Below, piece after piece: positions 8,490-17,503 of a DNA stretch of 64,000 nucleotides; position 1 is the stretch's first letter, and each line of letters begins with the position of its first letter. The notes under the pieces are model-generated. The model was not told where the DNA came from, made no database searches, and saw nothing but the letters and a program-made list of their open reading frames with translations. Both the position numbers and the translations under genes were made by a program. Origin of the DNA: Variovorax sp. 770b2 (GTDB lineage Bacteria > Pseudomonadota > Gammaproteobacteria > Burkholderiales > Burkholderiaceae_C). The DNA lies in assembly GCF_900115685.1 (NCBI RefSeq), contig NZ_FOXJ01000002.1, positions 372,001-436,000 on the forward strand. Reading direction: 5' to 3'.

Positions 8490-9308
8490 ATGCCCCAATT
8501 CGCAGCCAATCTCTCGATGCTCTATCCGGAGCTTGATTTCCTCGACCGTTTCGACGCCGCCGCCAAAGACGGCTTCAAGGCCGTCGAATACCTCTTCCCC
8601 TATGCCTTCGCCAAGGAAGACATCGTCGCGCGCCTGAAGCACAACGGCCTGCAGCAGGTGCTCTTCAACGGCCCGCCCGGCAACTGGGAGGGCGGCGAAC
8701 GCGGCCTGGCGTGCCTGCCCGGCCGCGACGCCGAGTTTCGCGACGGCATCGCGAAAGCCATCGACTACGCCGTGGCGCTCGACTGCCCGCGCATCCACGT
8801 CATGGCCGGCCTCGTGCCGCAAGACTTGCAGCGCGATGCGGTGCAGCCCGTGTACCTGGACAACCTGCGCTGGGCCGCCGAAGAGGCCGCGAAGGCGGGC
8901 CGCGACGTGCTGATCGAGCCGATCAACACGCGCGACATTCCCGGCTTCTTCCTCAACCGGCAGGACCACGCGCACGAGATCGTCGAGACCGTCGGCGCGC
9001 CCAACCTCAAGGTGCAGATGGACCTGTACCACTGCCAGATCGTCGAAGGCGACGTGGCGATGAAACTGCGCAAGTACCTGCCGACCGGCCGCGTCGGCCA
9101 CCTGCAGATCGCCGGCGTGCCCGAGCGCCACGAGCCCGACATCGGCGAGCAGAACTACGCCTACCTCTTCGACGTGATCGACGAGATCTCCAGGCAAAGC
9201 GGCTGGCAGGGCTGGGTCGGCTGCGAGTACAAGCCCAAGCGCGGCGCGGAGCCCGGCGGCACCTCCGCGGGCCTGGGCTGGCTGCGCGCACTGCAACAGC
9301 GCGCATGA
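8490..9308 (+). CDS. otnI: 2-oxo-tetronate isomerase (hydroxypyruvate isomerase family)
   Basis: A 272-residue TIM-barrel protein of the xylose isomerase/AP endonuclease 2 superfamily. OtnI converts 2-oxo-tetronate, made by LtnD from L-threonate, to 3-oxo-tetronate, the OtnK substrate. Typical features are [20 protein letters not shown] at the N-terminus, the metal-site region [13 protein letters not shown] near residue 150, and [13 protein letters not shown] near residue 175. Hydroxypyruvate isomerase (Hyi) is the main alternative for this family, but the position behind ltnD-denD-otnK-otnC favours OtnI. Its stop overlaps the start of the next gene (ATGA), joining an unrelated amidohydrolase to the operon. 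Confidence 0.86.
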   Translation: MPQFAANLSMLYPELDFLDRFDAAAKDGFKAVEYLFPYAFAKEDIVARLKHNGLQQVLFNGPPGNWEGGERGLACLPGRDAEFRDGIAKAIDYAVALDCPRIHVMAGLVPQDLQRDAVQPVYLDNLRWAAEEAAKAGRDVLIEPINTRDIPGFFLNRQDHAHEIVETVGAPNLKVQMDLYHCQIVEGDVAMKLRKYLPTGRVGHLQIAGVPERHEPDIGEQNYAYLFDVIDEISRQSGWQGWVGCEYKPKRGAEPGGTSAGLGWLRALQQRA

Positions 9309-10501
9309 AGCTGGAGGCGCTGCGCATTCCGGCGCCGCTGCGCGGCTTCGCGGCGGGCGATGCACGGGTCTTCGACGTCACGCTCGATGGCGACAAGGTC
9401 GCTGCCATCGTGCCCAGTGCCTCGCAGACGCAGGCGCGCGGCACGCTGCTGAGCGCGCTGGTCGAGGCGCACGCGCACATCGACAAGAACTACACGGTGC
9501 AGGAGGTGGGCGCCGCGCAAGGCAACCTGTTCGCAGCCATCGAACGGATGGAGAAACATCGCGCCGGCTGGACCGGCGAAACGCTGCGCCTGCGCATGGA
9601 ACGCGCGCTGCACGACGCCTGGCAATCGGGCACGCGCGCGCTGCGCACGCACATCGACTGGGTGCAGCCGGAGCCCCCGGCCGCGCTGGCCGTGTTCGAG
9701 GCGTTGCGCGAGGAATGGCGCGGTCGCATCGAACTGCAGTTCGTCTCGCTGACGCCGCTCGACGTGTTCGCGGACCTCGCGGCGGGCGAGCGCATCGCCG
9801 GCGAAGTGAAGCGCGCGGGCGGCGTGCTCGGCGCCTTCGTCTATCGCAACGAAGGCATCGTGCACAAGCTGGGCCGCGTGTTCGATCTTGCGCAGCAGCA
9901 CGGCCTCGGCCTCGACTTCCACGTCGATGAAGGGCTCGATGCCGAAGCCACGGGCCTGCGCAGCATCGCCCAGCTGGTGCGCGCACGCGACTTCAAGCGC
10001 AGCGTCGTCTGCGGCCACTGCTGCTCGCTCGCCATGCAGGACGCCGCCGTCGCCAACGAAACGCTCGCGCTCTGCGCCGGCGCCGGAATCCACATCGTCG
10101 CGCTGCCGACCACCAACCTCTATCTGCAAGGCGCCTGGGACCGCACCCCCGTGCCGCGCGGCATCACGCGCATCCACGAGGCGGCGGCACGGGGCTTGCG
10201 TGCGAGCCTGGCCACGGACAACGTGCAGGACGCCTTCTATCCCTACGGCAGCTACGATCTTCTGGAGACCTTCGGCCTCGGCGTGCAGATGGCGCACCTC
10301 GCGCCCGCAGGCGACTGGCTCGATGCGATCACCGTCAGCCCCGCGAAGGCGCTCGGCCTCGCGTGGGACGGCCGCATCGCGCCGGGCTGCCCCGCGGACC
10401 TGGTGCTGCTCGCGGCGACCGACGAGCACGAGCTCGTCGGCCCGCGGGGGCGCGAACGCACTGTGATCCGTGCCGGTCGAATTCTGGAGAAAACACAATG
10501 A
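9305..10501 (+). CDS. Amidohydrolase of the cytosine deaminase type
   Basis: A 398-residue metal-dependent hydrolase of the amidohydrolase superfamily, closest in layout to cytosine deaminase-like enzymes, which hydrolytically remove an amino group from a ring. Metal and catalytic motifs are in order: [11 protein letters not shown] (residues 53-63), DFHVDEGLD near 205 (His and Glu, as in CodA), VCGHCC near 237, and [10 protein letters not shown] near 305 (Asp). It starts within the otnI stop and ends within the RidA start, both ATGA overlaps, so all are co-translated. The substrate is not known. The opposite-strand neighbours (RutR-like regulator, creatininase, ABC importer) suggest a nitrogen heterocycle or a related amide. 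Confidence 0.82.
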   Translation: MKLEALRIPAPLRGFAAGDARVFDVTLDGDKVAAIVPSASQTQARGTLLSALVEAHAHIDKNYTVQEVGAAQGNLFAAIERMEKHRAGWTGETLRLRMERALHDAWQSGTRALRTHIDWVQPEPPAALAVFEALREEWRGRIELQFVSLTPLDVFADLAAGERIAGEVKRAGGVLGAFVYRNEGIVHKLGRVFDLAQQHGLGLDFHVDEGLDAEATGLRSIAQLVRARDFKRSVVCGHCCSLAMQDAAVANETLALCAGAGIHIVALPTTNLYLQGAWDRTPVPRGITRIHEAAARGLRASLATDNVQDAFYPYGSYDLLETFGLGVQMAHLAPAGDWLDAITVSPAKALGLAWDGRIAPGCPADLVLLAATDEHELVGPRGRERTVIRAGRILEKTQ

Positions 10502-10965
10502 GCATGGGCAAGCCAATGGCCAACTACGCCGCCGCGAAACGCGTCGGCGATTTCGTCTTCATGAGCGGCGTGGTCGCGGTCGATCCGGCCAGGCGCCGCG
10601 CGGTCGCGGGCTATGACGACATTCCCGAAGAAGCCCGCACTGCCTTGCAGGGCGTGGGCTACGCCACCGGCCAGATGTCGGTCGATGTGTTCGAGGCGGC
10701 CATCGTCGCGCAGAGCTGGTTCGTGCTGGAGCGCATCCGCCAGATCGCCGCCGAGCATGGCGGCACGATGGACGACGTGGTCAAGCTGGTGCAGTACTTT
10801 CGCCACCTGCCGCACTACGCGTTCTACAACCGCGTGCGCGGCCTCTTCTATCCGGGCGAGCCGCCGGTGAGCACGGTGGTCGAGGTGTCGCGCTTCCTGC
10901 CGGGCGACGAGGTGCTTATCGAAGTCGAAGCCACGATGTACCTTCCGCAACGCGCAGCTACTTGA
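10498..10965 (+). CDS. RidA/YjgF/UK114 family protein
   Basis: A 155-residue protein of the RidA family. Family members hydrolyse reactive enamine or imine intermediates, or aminoacrylate-type products as proposed for RutC. The core pattern is visible: AKRVGDFVFMSGVVAVDP near the N-terminus, ERIRQIAAEHGGTMDDVVKL in the middle, and the C-terminal EVLIEVEATMYLP. The invariant arginine of deaminating members usually lies in a segment matched here by YNRVRGLFYPGEPPVSTVV, but equivalence is uncertain. The start overlaps the amidohydrolase stop (ATGA), so both probably act on one pathway. The gene ends tail to tail with the RutR-like regulator, overlapping it by 8 bp. Confidence 0.85.
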   Translation: MSMGKPMANYAAAKRVGDFVFMSGVVAVDPARRRAVAGYDDIPEEARTALQGVGYATGQMSVDVFEAAIVAQSWFVLERIRQIAAEHGGTMDDVVKLVQYFRHLPHYAFYNRVRGLFYPGEPPVSTVVEVSRFLPGDEVLIEVEATMYLPQRAAT

Positions 10966-11608
10966 CGCCCGCACCCTTCAGCAGGAAATCCGTCACCTGC
11001 TCGATGAGGTAGCGCCGGTCCTTGTCGTCGCCGTCCTGCGCGGTGTTGCGGAAGTACGCGGCCTGCGTGGCGTGGTCCGCGTAGAACTGCGTCACCGCCC
11101 AGATGTGGAACAGCACGAGCATCGGGTCGGCCTTGTCCATCAGCCCTTGGTTCATCCAGTTCTGGATCACCGCGGCGGCCTGGTCGGTGCGCGCCTTGCT
11201 CGTGTCCATCATGGTGTTGAGCACCGGCGCGCCGCGCATCATCTCCGCGGTGAAGATGCGCGAGCGCAGCGGGTGCTGGAACGAGAACACCATCTTGCGA
11301 TGGATCAAATCGCTGAGCACCTTGCGCGGGCCGAAGGCTTCGTCGCTGAAGCCGAACACCACGATCCAGTCGGTGAGGATGTCCTGCAGCACCAGCCGGT
11401 AGAGCGCCTCCTTGCTGTCGATGTAGTAGTGCAGCTGCGCCTTCGAGAGCCCGGCCTTGTCGGCGATGGCCTGCGTCGATGCGCCGGCCAGCCCTTCGCT
11501 CGCGAACACCTCGATGGCGGCCTGGTAGATGACGCCCAGCACCTGCGTGTACTTGCGCGACCGGCCGCGCGTGGCCGGTGCTTCGCTGTCAGCTTCCTCG
11601 ACGCTCAC
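10958..11608 (-). CDS. TetR family regulator, RutR-like
   Basis: A 216-residue TetR-type regulator. The N-terminal DNA-binding domain (residues 20-75) contains GASTQAIADKAGLSKAQLHY, and the C-terminal domain resembles that of RutR/YcdC, with QHPLRSRIFTAEMMRGAP and FHIWAVTQFYADHA. RutR of E. coli senses uracil and thymine and controls pyrimidine catabolism; a similar ligand class is plausible but unproven. The start is the GTG at 11608, which overlaps the stop of the reductase gene (GTGA). The regulator is therefore the last gene of its operon and is translated with it. Two partial RutR-like boxes upstream of the creatininase gene are possible targets. Confidence 0.85.
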   Translation of the reverse strand: MSVEEADSEAPATRGRSRKYTQVLGVIYQAAIEVFASEGLAGASTQAIADKAGLSKAQLHYYIDSKEALYRLVLQDILTDWIVVFGFSDEAFGPRKVLSDLIHRKMVFSFQHPLRSRIFTAEMMRGAPVLNTMMDTSKARTDQAAAVIQNWMNQGLMDKADPMLVLFHIWAVTQFYADHATQAAYFRNTAQDGDDKDRRYLIEQVTDFLLKGAGVK

Positions 11609-12603
11609 AGCTGCAGCACCAGTTCCAGGCCCTTGGCGCGTGAGCAGCACAGCGCCACCTTGCTGCGCCGCTCGGTGCCCGTGAGGCAGAAGTCGCGGTG
11701 CTCGGCGCCCTCGCCATCGCCCTCGACCACGCAGGTGCCGCACAGGCCCTGCTGGCACGACACGGGAATGTCGATGCCCACTTCATGCAATGCATCGACG
11801 GCGGTCTGGTCGGCCGCCACCGGCACCGTGATGCCGCGCTGCGCGAGCTTCAGCGTGAAGGGCAGGCCGGTGGTGGTGTTGGCATCGGTGGGCGCTGCGA
11901 AGTACTCGGTGTGCAGCGCGTCTTCGGGCCAATCGGTCTTTGCAGCCGCGTCGCGCACCGCCTTCATGAAGCCGCCGGGGCCGCAGACGTAGAGGTGCGT
12001 GTCCGGCGCGCGATCGGCCAGCAGCGCCTGCAGGTCGATGCGTTGCGATGCATCGCCCTGGTCCAGATGCAGGCGCAGGTGCGGCGCGAGCGCGGGGTCT
12101 CGCAGCGCACCGGCAAACGCCAGGTGCGCTTCGCTGCGCGCGAACACGCACAGCGTGAACGACGCGCCGCGCGCCGCCAGTGCCTGCGCCATCGCAAGCA
12201 GCGGCGTCATGCCGATGCCGCCGGCCATCAGCAGATGGTGCGCGGCCTCTTCGCGCAGCGGAAAGGTGTTGCGCGGCGTGCTGATCGCGATCAGGTCGCC
12301 CTCGCGCACGCGCTCGTGCATCGAGGCCGATCCGCCGCGGCTCGCCACCTCGCGCTTCACGCCGATGACATACGACGGCGCATTCGACGGCGTGTTCGAC
12401 GGCGTGTTCGACGGCGCACCCGGCCATCGTGCCAGCGAGTACTGCCGCGAGAACCCGCCCGGCATGTGCACATCGATGTGCGCCCCGGCCTCGTACACCG
12501 GCAGCGCGCGGCCCCACGGATGCGAGAGCTCGAAGGCCAGGATCTCCGGCGTCTCGCGCGAGATGCGTTCGACGCGGACGGTCAGCGTGCGTTCGAGGCT
12601 CAT
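11605..12603 (-). CDS. Oxidoreductase with FMN/NAD domains and C-terminal 2Fe-2S ferredoxin (VanB type)
   Basis: A 332-residue electron-transfer protein of the phthalate dioxygenase reductase/VanB family. It would pass electrons from NAD(P)H through flavin to a plant-type 2Fe-2S cluster. The flavin motif is RQYSLARWP near residue 57, the nucleotide region is LLMAGGIGMTPLLAMAQAL, followed by YVCGPGGFM, and the cluster ligands are in CQQGLCGTC with a further cysteine in DFCLTG. Such proteins normally serve a Rieske oxygenase, but none is encoded here. The start has a clear agggaga ribosome site. A 12-bp tandem repeat inserts NTPS units at residues 63-74. It lies 17 bp behind the flavodoxin-fold gene. 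Confidence 0.86.
   Translation of the reverse strand: MSLERTLTVRVERISRETPEILAFELSHPWGRALPVYEAGAHIDVHMPGGFSRQYSLARWPGAPSNTPSNTPSNAPSYVIGVKREVASRGGSASMHERVREGDLIAISTPRNTFPLREEAAHHLLMAGGIGMTPLLAMAQALAARGASFTLCVFARSEAHLAFAGALRDPALAPHLRLHLDQGDASQRIDLQALLADRAPDTHLYVCGPGGFMKAVRDAAAKTDWPEDALHTEYFAAPTDANTTTGLPFTLKLAQRGITVPVAADQTAVDALHEVGIDIPVSCQQGLCGTCVVEGDGEGAEHRDFCLTGTERRSKVALCCSRAKGLELVLQL
12381..12416 (-). repeat. 12-bp tandem repeat inside the reductase gene
   Basis: Three units of the form tgttcgacggcg (first unit cattcgacggcg) follow one another in frame and encode NTPS, NTPS, NAPS on the minus strand, between the flavin motif and the nucleotide domain. It is probably a loop expansion by replication slippage. 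Confidence 0.8.
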
Positions 12604-12620
12604 GGTTGTTGTCTCCCTGC

Positions 12621-13211
12621 TTAGATGTTCTGCAGCTTGCGCGAAACGCGCTCGATGAAATGCGTGCGGTCGCGCGCGGTGACGGCGTTCATGTCGTGCA
12701 GCTGCAGCCACGTCACCTTGCAGCGCCACGCGAACAGCGCCCGCAGTGCGCGCGTGAACAGGCGCCGCCCCGGGTCGCCGATCATCAGCACGAACCAGCG
12801 GGGCGACCCGCCCGTGGTCACCACCGTCAGCCGCCGGATGTGACGCATGCCCGACTTGGCGAGCTGGCCCTTGCGCTCCGCAGGCAGGAAGGCCACGCCC
12901 GGCAGCCACACCCGCTCCAGCCAGCCCTTGAGCATCGAGGGCGGTCCATGGAACCAGGTGGGGTAGACGAACACGAGGTGCTCGGCCCACAGCAGCGCTT
13001 CGACATGCGGTTTCACGCGTTCGCGGATGAGGTCGGGGTTGTCCAGGTAAGCGATGCGCTCTTCGCAGGTGAGCGTCGGGTCGAACCCCTCGGCGTACAG
13101 GTCGATGGCCCGCACGGCATGGCGGGGTTCGAGCGCTTCGAGAGCGGTGCGATAGAGCGCGTGATTGAAGCTGTCAGGGTTCGGATGGCAGTGGACGACT
13201 AGCGTTTTCAT
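12621..13211 (-). CDS. NAD(P)H dehydrogenase (quinone)-like flavodoxin-fold protein
   Basis: A 196-residue protein of the flavodoxin-2/NQO (KefF, MdaB) family, which uses FMN or FAD to reduce quinones or similar acceptors with NAD(P)H. The N-terminus MKTLVVHCHPNPDSFNHAL is the standard phosphate-binding loop, and FVYPTWFHGPPSMLKGWLER near residue 85 is the flavin ring-binding signature. The ATG at 13211 fits the motif at residue 1; no strong ribosome site is visible. A terminator-like hairpin separates it from the transporter binding-protein gene, and the reductase follows 17 bp downstream. Together these two genes look like an electron-supply pair for the cluster; the substrate is unknown. 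Confidence 0.84.
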   Translation of the reverse strand: MKTLVVHCHPNPDSFNHALYRTALEALEPRHAVRAIDLYAEGFDPTLTCEERIAYLDNPDLIRERVKPHVEALLWAEHLVFVYPTWFHGPPSMLKGWLERVWLPGVAFLPAERKGQLAKSGMRHIRRLTVVTTGGSPRWFVLMIGDPGRRLFTRALRALFAWRCKVTWLQLHDMNAVTARDRTHFIERVSRKLQNI

Positions 13212-13265
13212 GAGAAGGGCCGCATCGCCTATCGGCGAGACAGGGTCAGAGCCCAAGGAACAAAA

Positions 13266-13331
13266 GGCCGCGCGGTGCCTTATGGCAACCCAGGCGCCGG
13301 CATCTGACCCCGGCGCAAGCCCCGCGCGGCC
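13266..13331 (-). terminator. Nested hairpin with T-tract after the binding-protein gene
   Basis: On the minus strand an outer stem (ggccgcgcgg at 13322-13331 pairing with 13266-13275) encloses a perfect 7-bp inner hairpin (13294-13300 with 13310-13316) and is followed by ttttg. It fits a Rho-independent terminator between the transporter genes and the flavodoxin-fold gene, perhaps a partial one. Confidence 0.55.
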
Positions 13332-13362
13332 CACGGGAAAAACAATGATGAAGCGGGACGGC

Positions 13363-14400
13363 TTATTTGCCGGTGAGCTTCTTGCGAACGTCGACACCGA
13401 CGCCCTTGTTCACGAACTGCGTGGTCACGACCTTGGAGAGATCGACCTCGCCCGTCTTGTAGAGACCGGCCTTGACCATCTTGTCGTAGAAGTCCTTCAC
13501 GCGGGCTTTGTCCATCGCGCCGATGCCCTTGGCGAGCGACTCGCCGCTGTCCACGATGCCCATCTTCTTCATCAGCTCGATGGAGCCCTGCGATGCCGCC
13601 ACGGGCGAGTCGGGGTTGATCTTGGCGATCATCTCGTTGGCGGCCTTGTTGTCGCCGTAGAGGTAGTTGTTCCACCCGATGATCGAGGCCTCGACGAACT
13701 TGCGCACCGTCTCGGGCTTGTTCTTGATGAGGTCGGCGCGCGTCTCGACGGTGGTCGAGTAGGTCGAGAAGCCGTTGTCCGCCAGGAGCTGCACCACCGG
13801 ATCGAATCCGGCCTGCGCCTTGATCGACAGCGGCTCGGAGATCGCGTAGCCCTGCTGGATCGACTTCTTGTCCGCCAGGAACGGGCCGACGTTGAAGGTG
13901 TAGGGCTTGAGCTGCGAATCCTTGAAGCCGTGCTCGGACTTCATCCACTGCCAGAAGCTGAACTGGCCATCCTTGCCGATGAAGGCCACGGGCGCCTTGG
14001 TCATGTCCTTGAAGGTGTCGAAGCCCTGGCCCGGGTGCGCGAACATGGCCTGCGGGTCCTTCTGGAAGAAGGCCGCGACCACCACGGTGGGCACGCCGTT
14101 CTTCACGTTGTCGAAGGACTGCAGCAGGTTGCCGGTCATGAGGAAGTCGACCTTGCCGGCCGGCAGCATCGGCCGGTTGTTGACCATCGGGCCGCCCTGC
14201 TGGATGTCCACGTCCAGGCCGTACTTCTTGTAGGTGCCGTCCACCAGCGCCTGGTAGAAGCCGCCGTGGCCGGCCTGCGCTTTCCAGTTGGTGGCGAACA
14301 CCACTTTTTCCTGCGCCTGCACGGCGAAGGCGGCGCCAGCGAGCGCCAGGCCCATGGCAAGGTTGCCGAGCGGTCGGACGTTGAAAGCGGGGATGCGCAT
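13363..14400 (-). CDS. ABC transporter substrate-binding protein, NMT1/ThiY type
   Basis: A 345-residue periplasmic binding protein. A signal peptide covers about residues 1-29, ending at VQA-Q. The mature start, KVVFATNWKAQAGHGGFYQA, is characteristic of NMT1/ThiY-like proteins of the NitT/TauT importer family, which bind small ring compounds such as pyrimidine precursors, sulfonates or nitrate. No ligand can be read from the sequence. It belongs with the permease (15831) and ATPase (16690) on the same strand, although an oxidase gene is placed between them. A terminator-like structure follows it. Confidence 0.87.
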   Translation of the reverse strand: MRIPAFNVRPLGNLAMGLALAGAAFAVQAQEKVVFATNWKAQAGHGGFYQALVDGTYKKYGLDVDIQQGGPMVNNRPMLPAGKVDFLMTGNLLQSFDNVKNGVPTVVVAAFFQKDPQAMFAHPGQGFDTFKDMTKAPVAFIGKDGQFSFWQWMKSEHGFKDSQLKPYTFNVGPFLADKKSIQQGYAISEPLSIKAQAGFDPVVQLLADNGFSTYSTTVETRADLIKNKPETVRKFVEASIIGWNNYLYGDNKAANEMIAKINPDSPVAASQGSIELMKKMGIVDSGESLAKGIGAMDKARVKDFYDKMVKAGLYKTGEVDLSKVVTTQFVNKGVGVDVRKKLTGK

Positions 14401-14458
14401 GGGGACGTGCTCCTGTGGAGGTTTTGAAAGTACGGGATGCGGAGACTAAATCTTTTTC

Positions 14459-15826
14459 TCAGCGTTCGACGGCCATGTCCGGATGCCATCCGCGCGTTTT
14501 TCCGGGGTTCATCAAACCCATCGGGTCGCTGCGCTTCTTGAATTCGATCTGCTGCGTGTCGATGGTCTTCATGCCGCCGTCCTCGATGGTGACCACGTGC
14601 GGATTGAAGATCTGGCAGCCGCCCTGCGATTCGATCTCGCGGATCACCTCGTACTGGTGCGCCTCGCCCTTCCAGCGCACGAGCAGGATGCCGAAGGTGC
14701 CGCACTCGCCGCCCGCGCGCGCGAAGTCCTGGTGCTGCAGCACGTCGTCGCCGAAGATCTTCAAGTGGCGCTCGACCACCGAGGGATCGAAAGGCTGCGA
14801 ATAGGCGACCTGCAGGTAGGTCCAGCCGCGGTCGGCCTTCAGCGCCTGCAGCGTCGTGTGGTTGAAGGCGCACTCGTAGGCGGGCGGCAGGCCGTCGGCG
14901 AGCAGTTCGGCCTCGGTGCCGGCGACGGAGATCGTGCCGCCGTGCGCATCGGCCAGCGCGCGGAACTCGGCCATCGACTCGGGCGAGACCATGGTGAACA
15001 CCGCATGCCGGTCGGTCGGAAAGCGGTCGCGCATCGCCGTGTAGTACGGCGAGAAGCGGGCCTCCACCGTGGAGAGCAAAAAGATATCGAGCGTTGGCGC
15101 CTGCGCGGCGATGCCGAAGTCGAGCGCCCCCCGATATGTCTCGAAGAGCACCGTGCAGTGCACCCATTCGACGGCCGGGCTCAATGCCACTTCCACGTCG
15201 AGGATCACGCCGTTGGTGCCGTAGGCGTGGTGCACCTGCTGGATCTCGTCGCCCTGCAGTTCGATGACGCGCGGCGCGCGTTCCACCGTCATCACGCGCG
15301 CGCGCAGCAGGTTGCCGGGGTCGCGCAGGATGCCGTGGCGAAACGACCCGATGCCGCCGAACCCGCCCGCGATGAAGCCGCCGATGCTGGCCACGTGCCA
15401 GGTCGAGGGCCACATGCGCAGCGCCTGCCCGGTCTCGCGCGCGGCGAGGTCGATGTCGTGCATGCGCGCGCCGGCCTCCACGCGCATGCGGCCGTCCTGG
15501 ATGTCGAGCACGCGGCACATCAGCGTCACGTCCAGCACGATGCCGCCTTCGAGCGGCACGCATTGGCCGTAGTTGCCGGTGCCGCCCGCGCGCACGGTGA
15601 GGGGCAGCTTCCACTTCGCGGCCACGGCCGCGGCTTGGCGCACGTCGTCCTCGGTGCTGACCTTGACCACGAGGTCGGCCACGCAGCCCGCGAGCTGCGC
15701 GGTGAGGATGGGGCTGTACCAGTAGAAGTCCTTGGACAGCTGCTTTCTCTGGCTCGGCGCGGTGACGAGGTTGAGGCCGCGCAGGTCTTCGCGCACGGCA
15801 TCCCAGTCGATGGCGGCGGTGTGCAT
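14459..15826 (-). CDS. FAD-binding oxidoreductase (PCMH/VAO type)
   Basis: A 455-residue flavoprotein with an N-terminal PCMH-type FAD-binding domain: VRAGGTGNYGQCVPLEGGIV (residues 79-98) and ASIGGFIAGGFGGIGSFRHG near residue 147. Members oxidise alcohols, hydroxy acids, or amine-like substrates. No covalent-flavin histidine can be assigned with certainty. The start at 15826 lies 4 bp after the permease stop; an earlier in-frame start within the permease gene is possible but less likely. Its location inside an ABC transporter operon suggests it acts on the imported compound or its first product. The substrate is unknown. Confidence 0.82.
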   Translation of the reverse strand: MHTAAIDWDAVREDLRGLNLVTAPSQRKQLSKDFYWYSPILTAQLAGCVADLVVKVSTEDDVRQAAAVAAKWKLPLTVRAGGTGNYGQCVPLEGGIVLDVTLMCRVLDIQDGRMRVEAGARMHDIDLAARETGQALRMWPSTWHVASIGGFIAGGFGGIGSFRHGILRDPGNLLRARVMTVERAPRVIELQGDEIQQVHHAYGTNGVILDVEVALSPAVEWVHCTVLFETYRGALDFGIAAQAPTLDIFLLSTVEARFSPYYTAMRDRFPTDRHAVFTMVSPESMAEFRALADAHGGTISVAGTEAELLADGLPPAYECAFNHTTLQALKADRGWTYLQVAYSQPFDPSVVERHLKIFGDDVLQHQDFARAGGECGTFGILLVRWKGEAHQYEVIREIESQGGCQIFNPHVVTIEDGGMKTIDTQQIEFKKRSDPMGLMNPGKTRGWHPDMAVER

Positions 15827-15830
15827 CGTC

Positions 15831-16712
15831 CTAGCGTTCACGGCGCATCTCGCTCTCGTGCCAGTGCCCAAGCACCATGCGCGACAACGCGGCGAACACG
15901 ATGAAGATCACGATGCCGAGCAACGACACCAGGAGCAGCGCCGCGAACATCATCGGGATCTCGGTGCGAAAGCTCGATTCGAGAATGCGCGAGGCCAGAC
16001 CCGTCTCCTTGCCCGCCGTGCCGGCCGTGAACTCCGCCACCACTGCGCCGATCAGGCTCAGCCCGCCCGCGATCTTCAGCCCCGCCATGAAGTACGGCAG
16101 CGCGCTCGGTGCGAGCAGGTAGCGGAAGGTCTGCCAGGGCGAGGCCTTGTAGAGCTGGAACAGGTCGCGCAGGTTGCTGTCGGCGCTCTTCAGGCCGATG
16201 ACGGTGTTCGACAGGATCGGAAAGAACGCCACGATCCACGCGCACAGCAGCAATGCCGCGGTGGTGCTCGACACGTAGATCAGGATCAGCGGCGCGATCG
16301 CGATGATCGGCGTCACCTGCAGGATCACCGCGATCGGGAAGAGGCCGATCTCCACCCACTTGAAAAGCGCGAACGCGATCGCCAGCAGCACGCCGCCGAC
16401 GATGGCCGCGAGCAATGCGAGCAGCGTGAGCTTCACCGTGAACCACAACGCGCTGGAGAGCGTGTCCCAGTTGTCGAACAGCGTCTTCAGGATGAGCGAG
16501 GGCGCGGGCAGGATGTAGTGCGGGATGTTGTTGGCGCGCACCGTCCATTCCCAGACGAGCAGCAGCAGCGCGACGATGGCCGCGGGCACGACGATGCGCA
16601 GCAACGATTCGCGCCGGCGCAGCCTGTCTTCATGCGCGCGCAGCGAGGCCTCGGACGGCGCCGTGTCCACGGCCGCGAGGGCGACGGGTTCAGTGATCGA
16701 TGTCGACGCCAT
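15831..16712 (-). CDS. ABC transporter permease, NitT/TauT (SsuC/ThiX-like) family
   Basis: A 293-residue inner-membrane permease with about six transmembrane helices, beginning near residue 37 (IVVPAAIVALLLLVWEWTV). The cytoplasmic loop that contacts the ATPase is visible as YKASPWQTFRYLLAPSALPYF near residue 190, the EAA-type motif. An N-terminal cytoplasmic extension of about 35 residues precedes the first helix. Its start overlaps the end of the ATPase gene by 23 bp, and the oxidase gene follows 4 bp after its stop, so the three are one transcription unit. Confidence 0.9.
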   Translation of the reverse strand: MASTSITEPVALAAVDTAPSEASLRAHEDRLRRRESLLRIVVPAAIVALLLLVWEWTVRANNIPHYILPAPSLILKTLFDNWDTLSSALWFTVKLTLLALLAAIVGGVLLAIAFALFKWVEIGLFPIAVILQVTPIIAIAPLILIYVSSTTAALLLCAWIVAFFPILSNTVIGLKSADSNLRDLFQLYKASPWQTFRYLLAPSALPYFMAGLKIAGGLSLIGAVVAEFTAGTAGKETGLASRILESSFRTEIPMMFAALLLVSLLGIVIFIVFAALSRMVLGHWHESEMRRER

Positions 16713-17490
16713 GCAGGGCTCCGTGCAGGGATTGCGAGACAGCAGTGCAATGCGCGTTGTAGCGGCTCGAGGTGCGGAATTCTTCGCCGCGCGGATAAGG
16801 CTCGTCGATGCGGATCTCGTCGATCACCCGGCCCGGGCGCGCGGCCATCACCACGATGCGGTTGGACAGATACACCGACTCGTACACGCTGTGCGTGACG
16901 AACACCACCGAGAAGCGGTGCTCGCGCCAGATGGCCAGCAGGTCGTTGTTGAGCTTGATGCGCGTCATCTCGTCCAGCGCGGCGAAGGGCTCGTCCATCA
17001 GCAGGAGGCGCGGGTGCGTGACCAGCGCGCGCGCGATCGACACGCGCATCTTCATGCCGCCCGAGAGCTCGCGCGGGTACACGTCGGCGAATCGCGAGAG
17101 GCCCACCATCTCCAGCACCTGCTGCACGACCGGCGCCGCCGCATCGCGGCCCTGGCCGGCCAGCTTGAGCGGCAGCCACACGTTGTCGAACACCTTGGCC
17201 CAGGGCATGAGCGTGGGCTCCTGGAACACGAAGCCCAGGTCGCGGTCGCTCTGTGTCTTTCCGGTGTTGGCGCCGGACCAGTGCATCTCGCCCGAGCTCA
17301 GGCGCGTGAGCCCGGCGATGAGCCTGAGCGCCGTGCTCTTGCCGCAGCCCGAGGGGCCGAGAAAGCTGATGAAGTCGTGCTCGCCGATATCCAGCGTCAT
17401 GCCTTGCAGCGCGAGCGTGCCGTTGGCAAAACGCTTGCTGACGTGGCGCAGGCTGACCAGCGGCGGGGTGGATGGCGTGGTGCTTTCCAT
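16690..17490 (-). CDS. ABC transporter ATP-binding protein, NitT/TauT family
   Basis: A 266-residue ABC ATPase that energises the importer encoded with it. Walker A is GPSGCGKST (residues 45-53), the Q-loop is in VFQEPTLMPW, the ABC signature is LSGGMKMR, Walker B is LLLMDEPFAALD, and the switch histidine is in FVTHSVYES. The start at 17490 gives the usual N-terminus (VSLRHVSKRFANGTLALQGM); longer versions would run into the creatininase gene. It sits 13 bp behind the creatininase gene and overlaps the permease gene. Confidence 0.93.
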   Translation of the reverse strand: MESTTPSTPPLVSLRHVSKRFANGTLALQGMTLDIGEHDFISFLGPSGCGKSTALRLIAGLTRLSSGEMHWSGANTGKTQSDRDLGFVFQEPTLMPWAKVFDNVWLPLKLAGQGRDAAAPVVQQVLEMVGLSRFADVYPRELSGGMKMRVSIARALVTHPRLLLMDEPFAALDEMTRIKLNNDLLAIWREHRFSVVFVTHSVYESVYLSNRIVVMAARPGRVIDEIRIDEPYPRGEEFRTSSRYNAHCTAVSQSLHGALHGVDIDH

Positions 17491-17503
17491 GGTGGGGGCG
17501 AGC

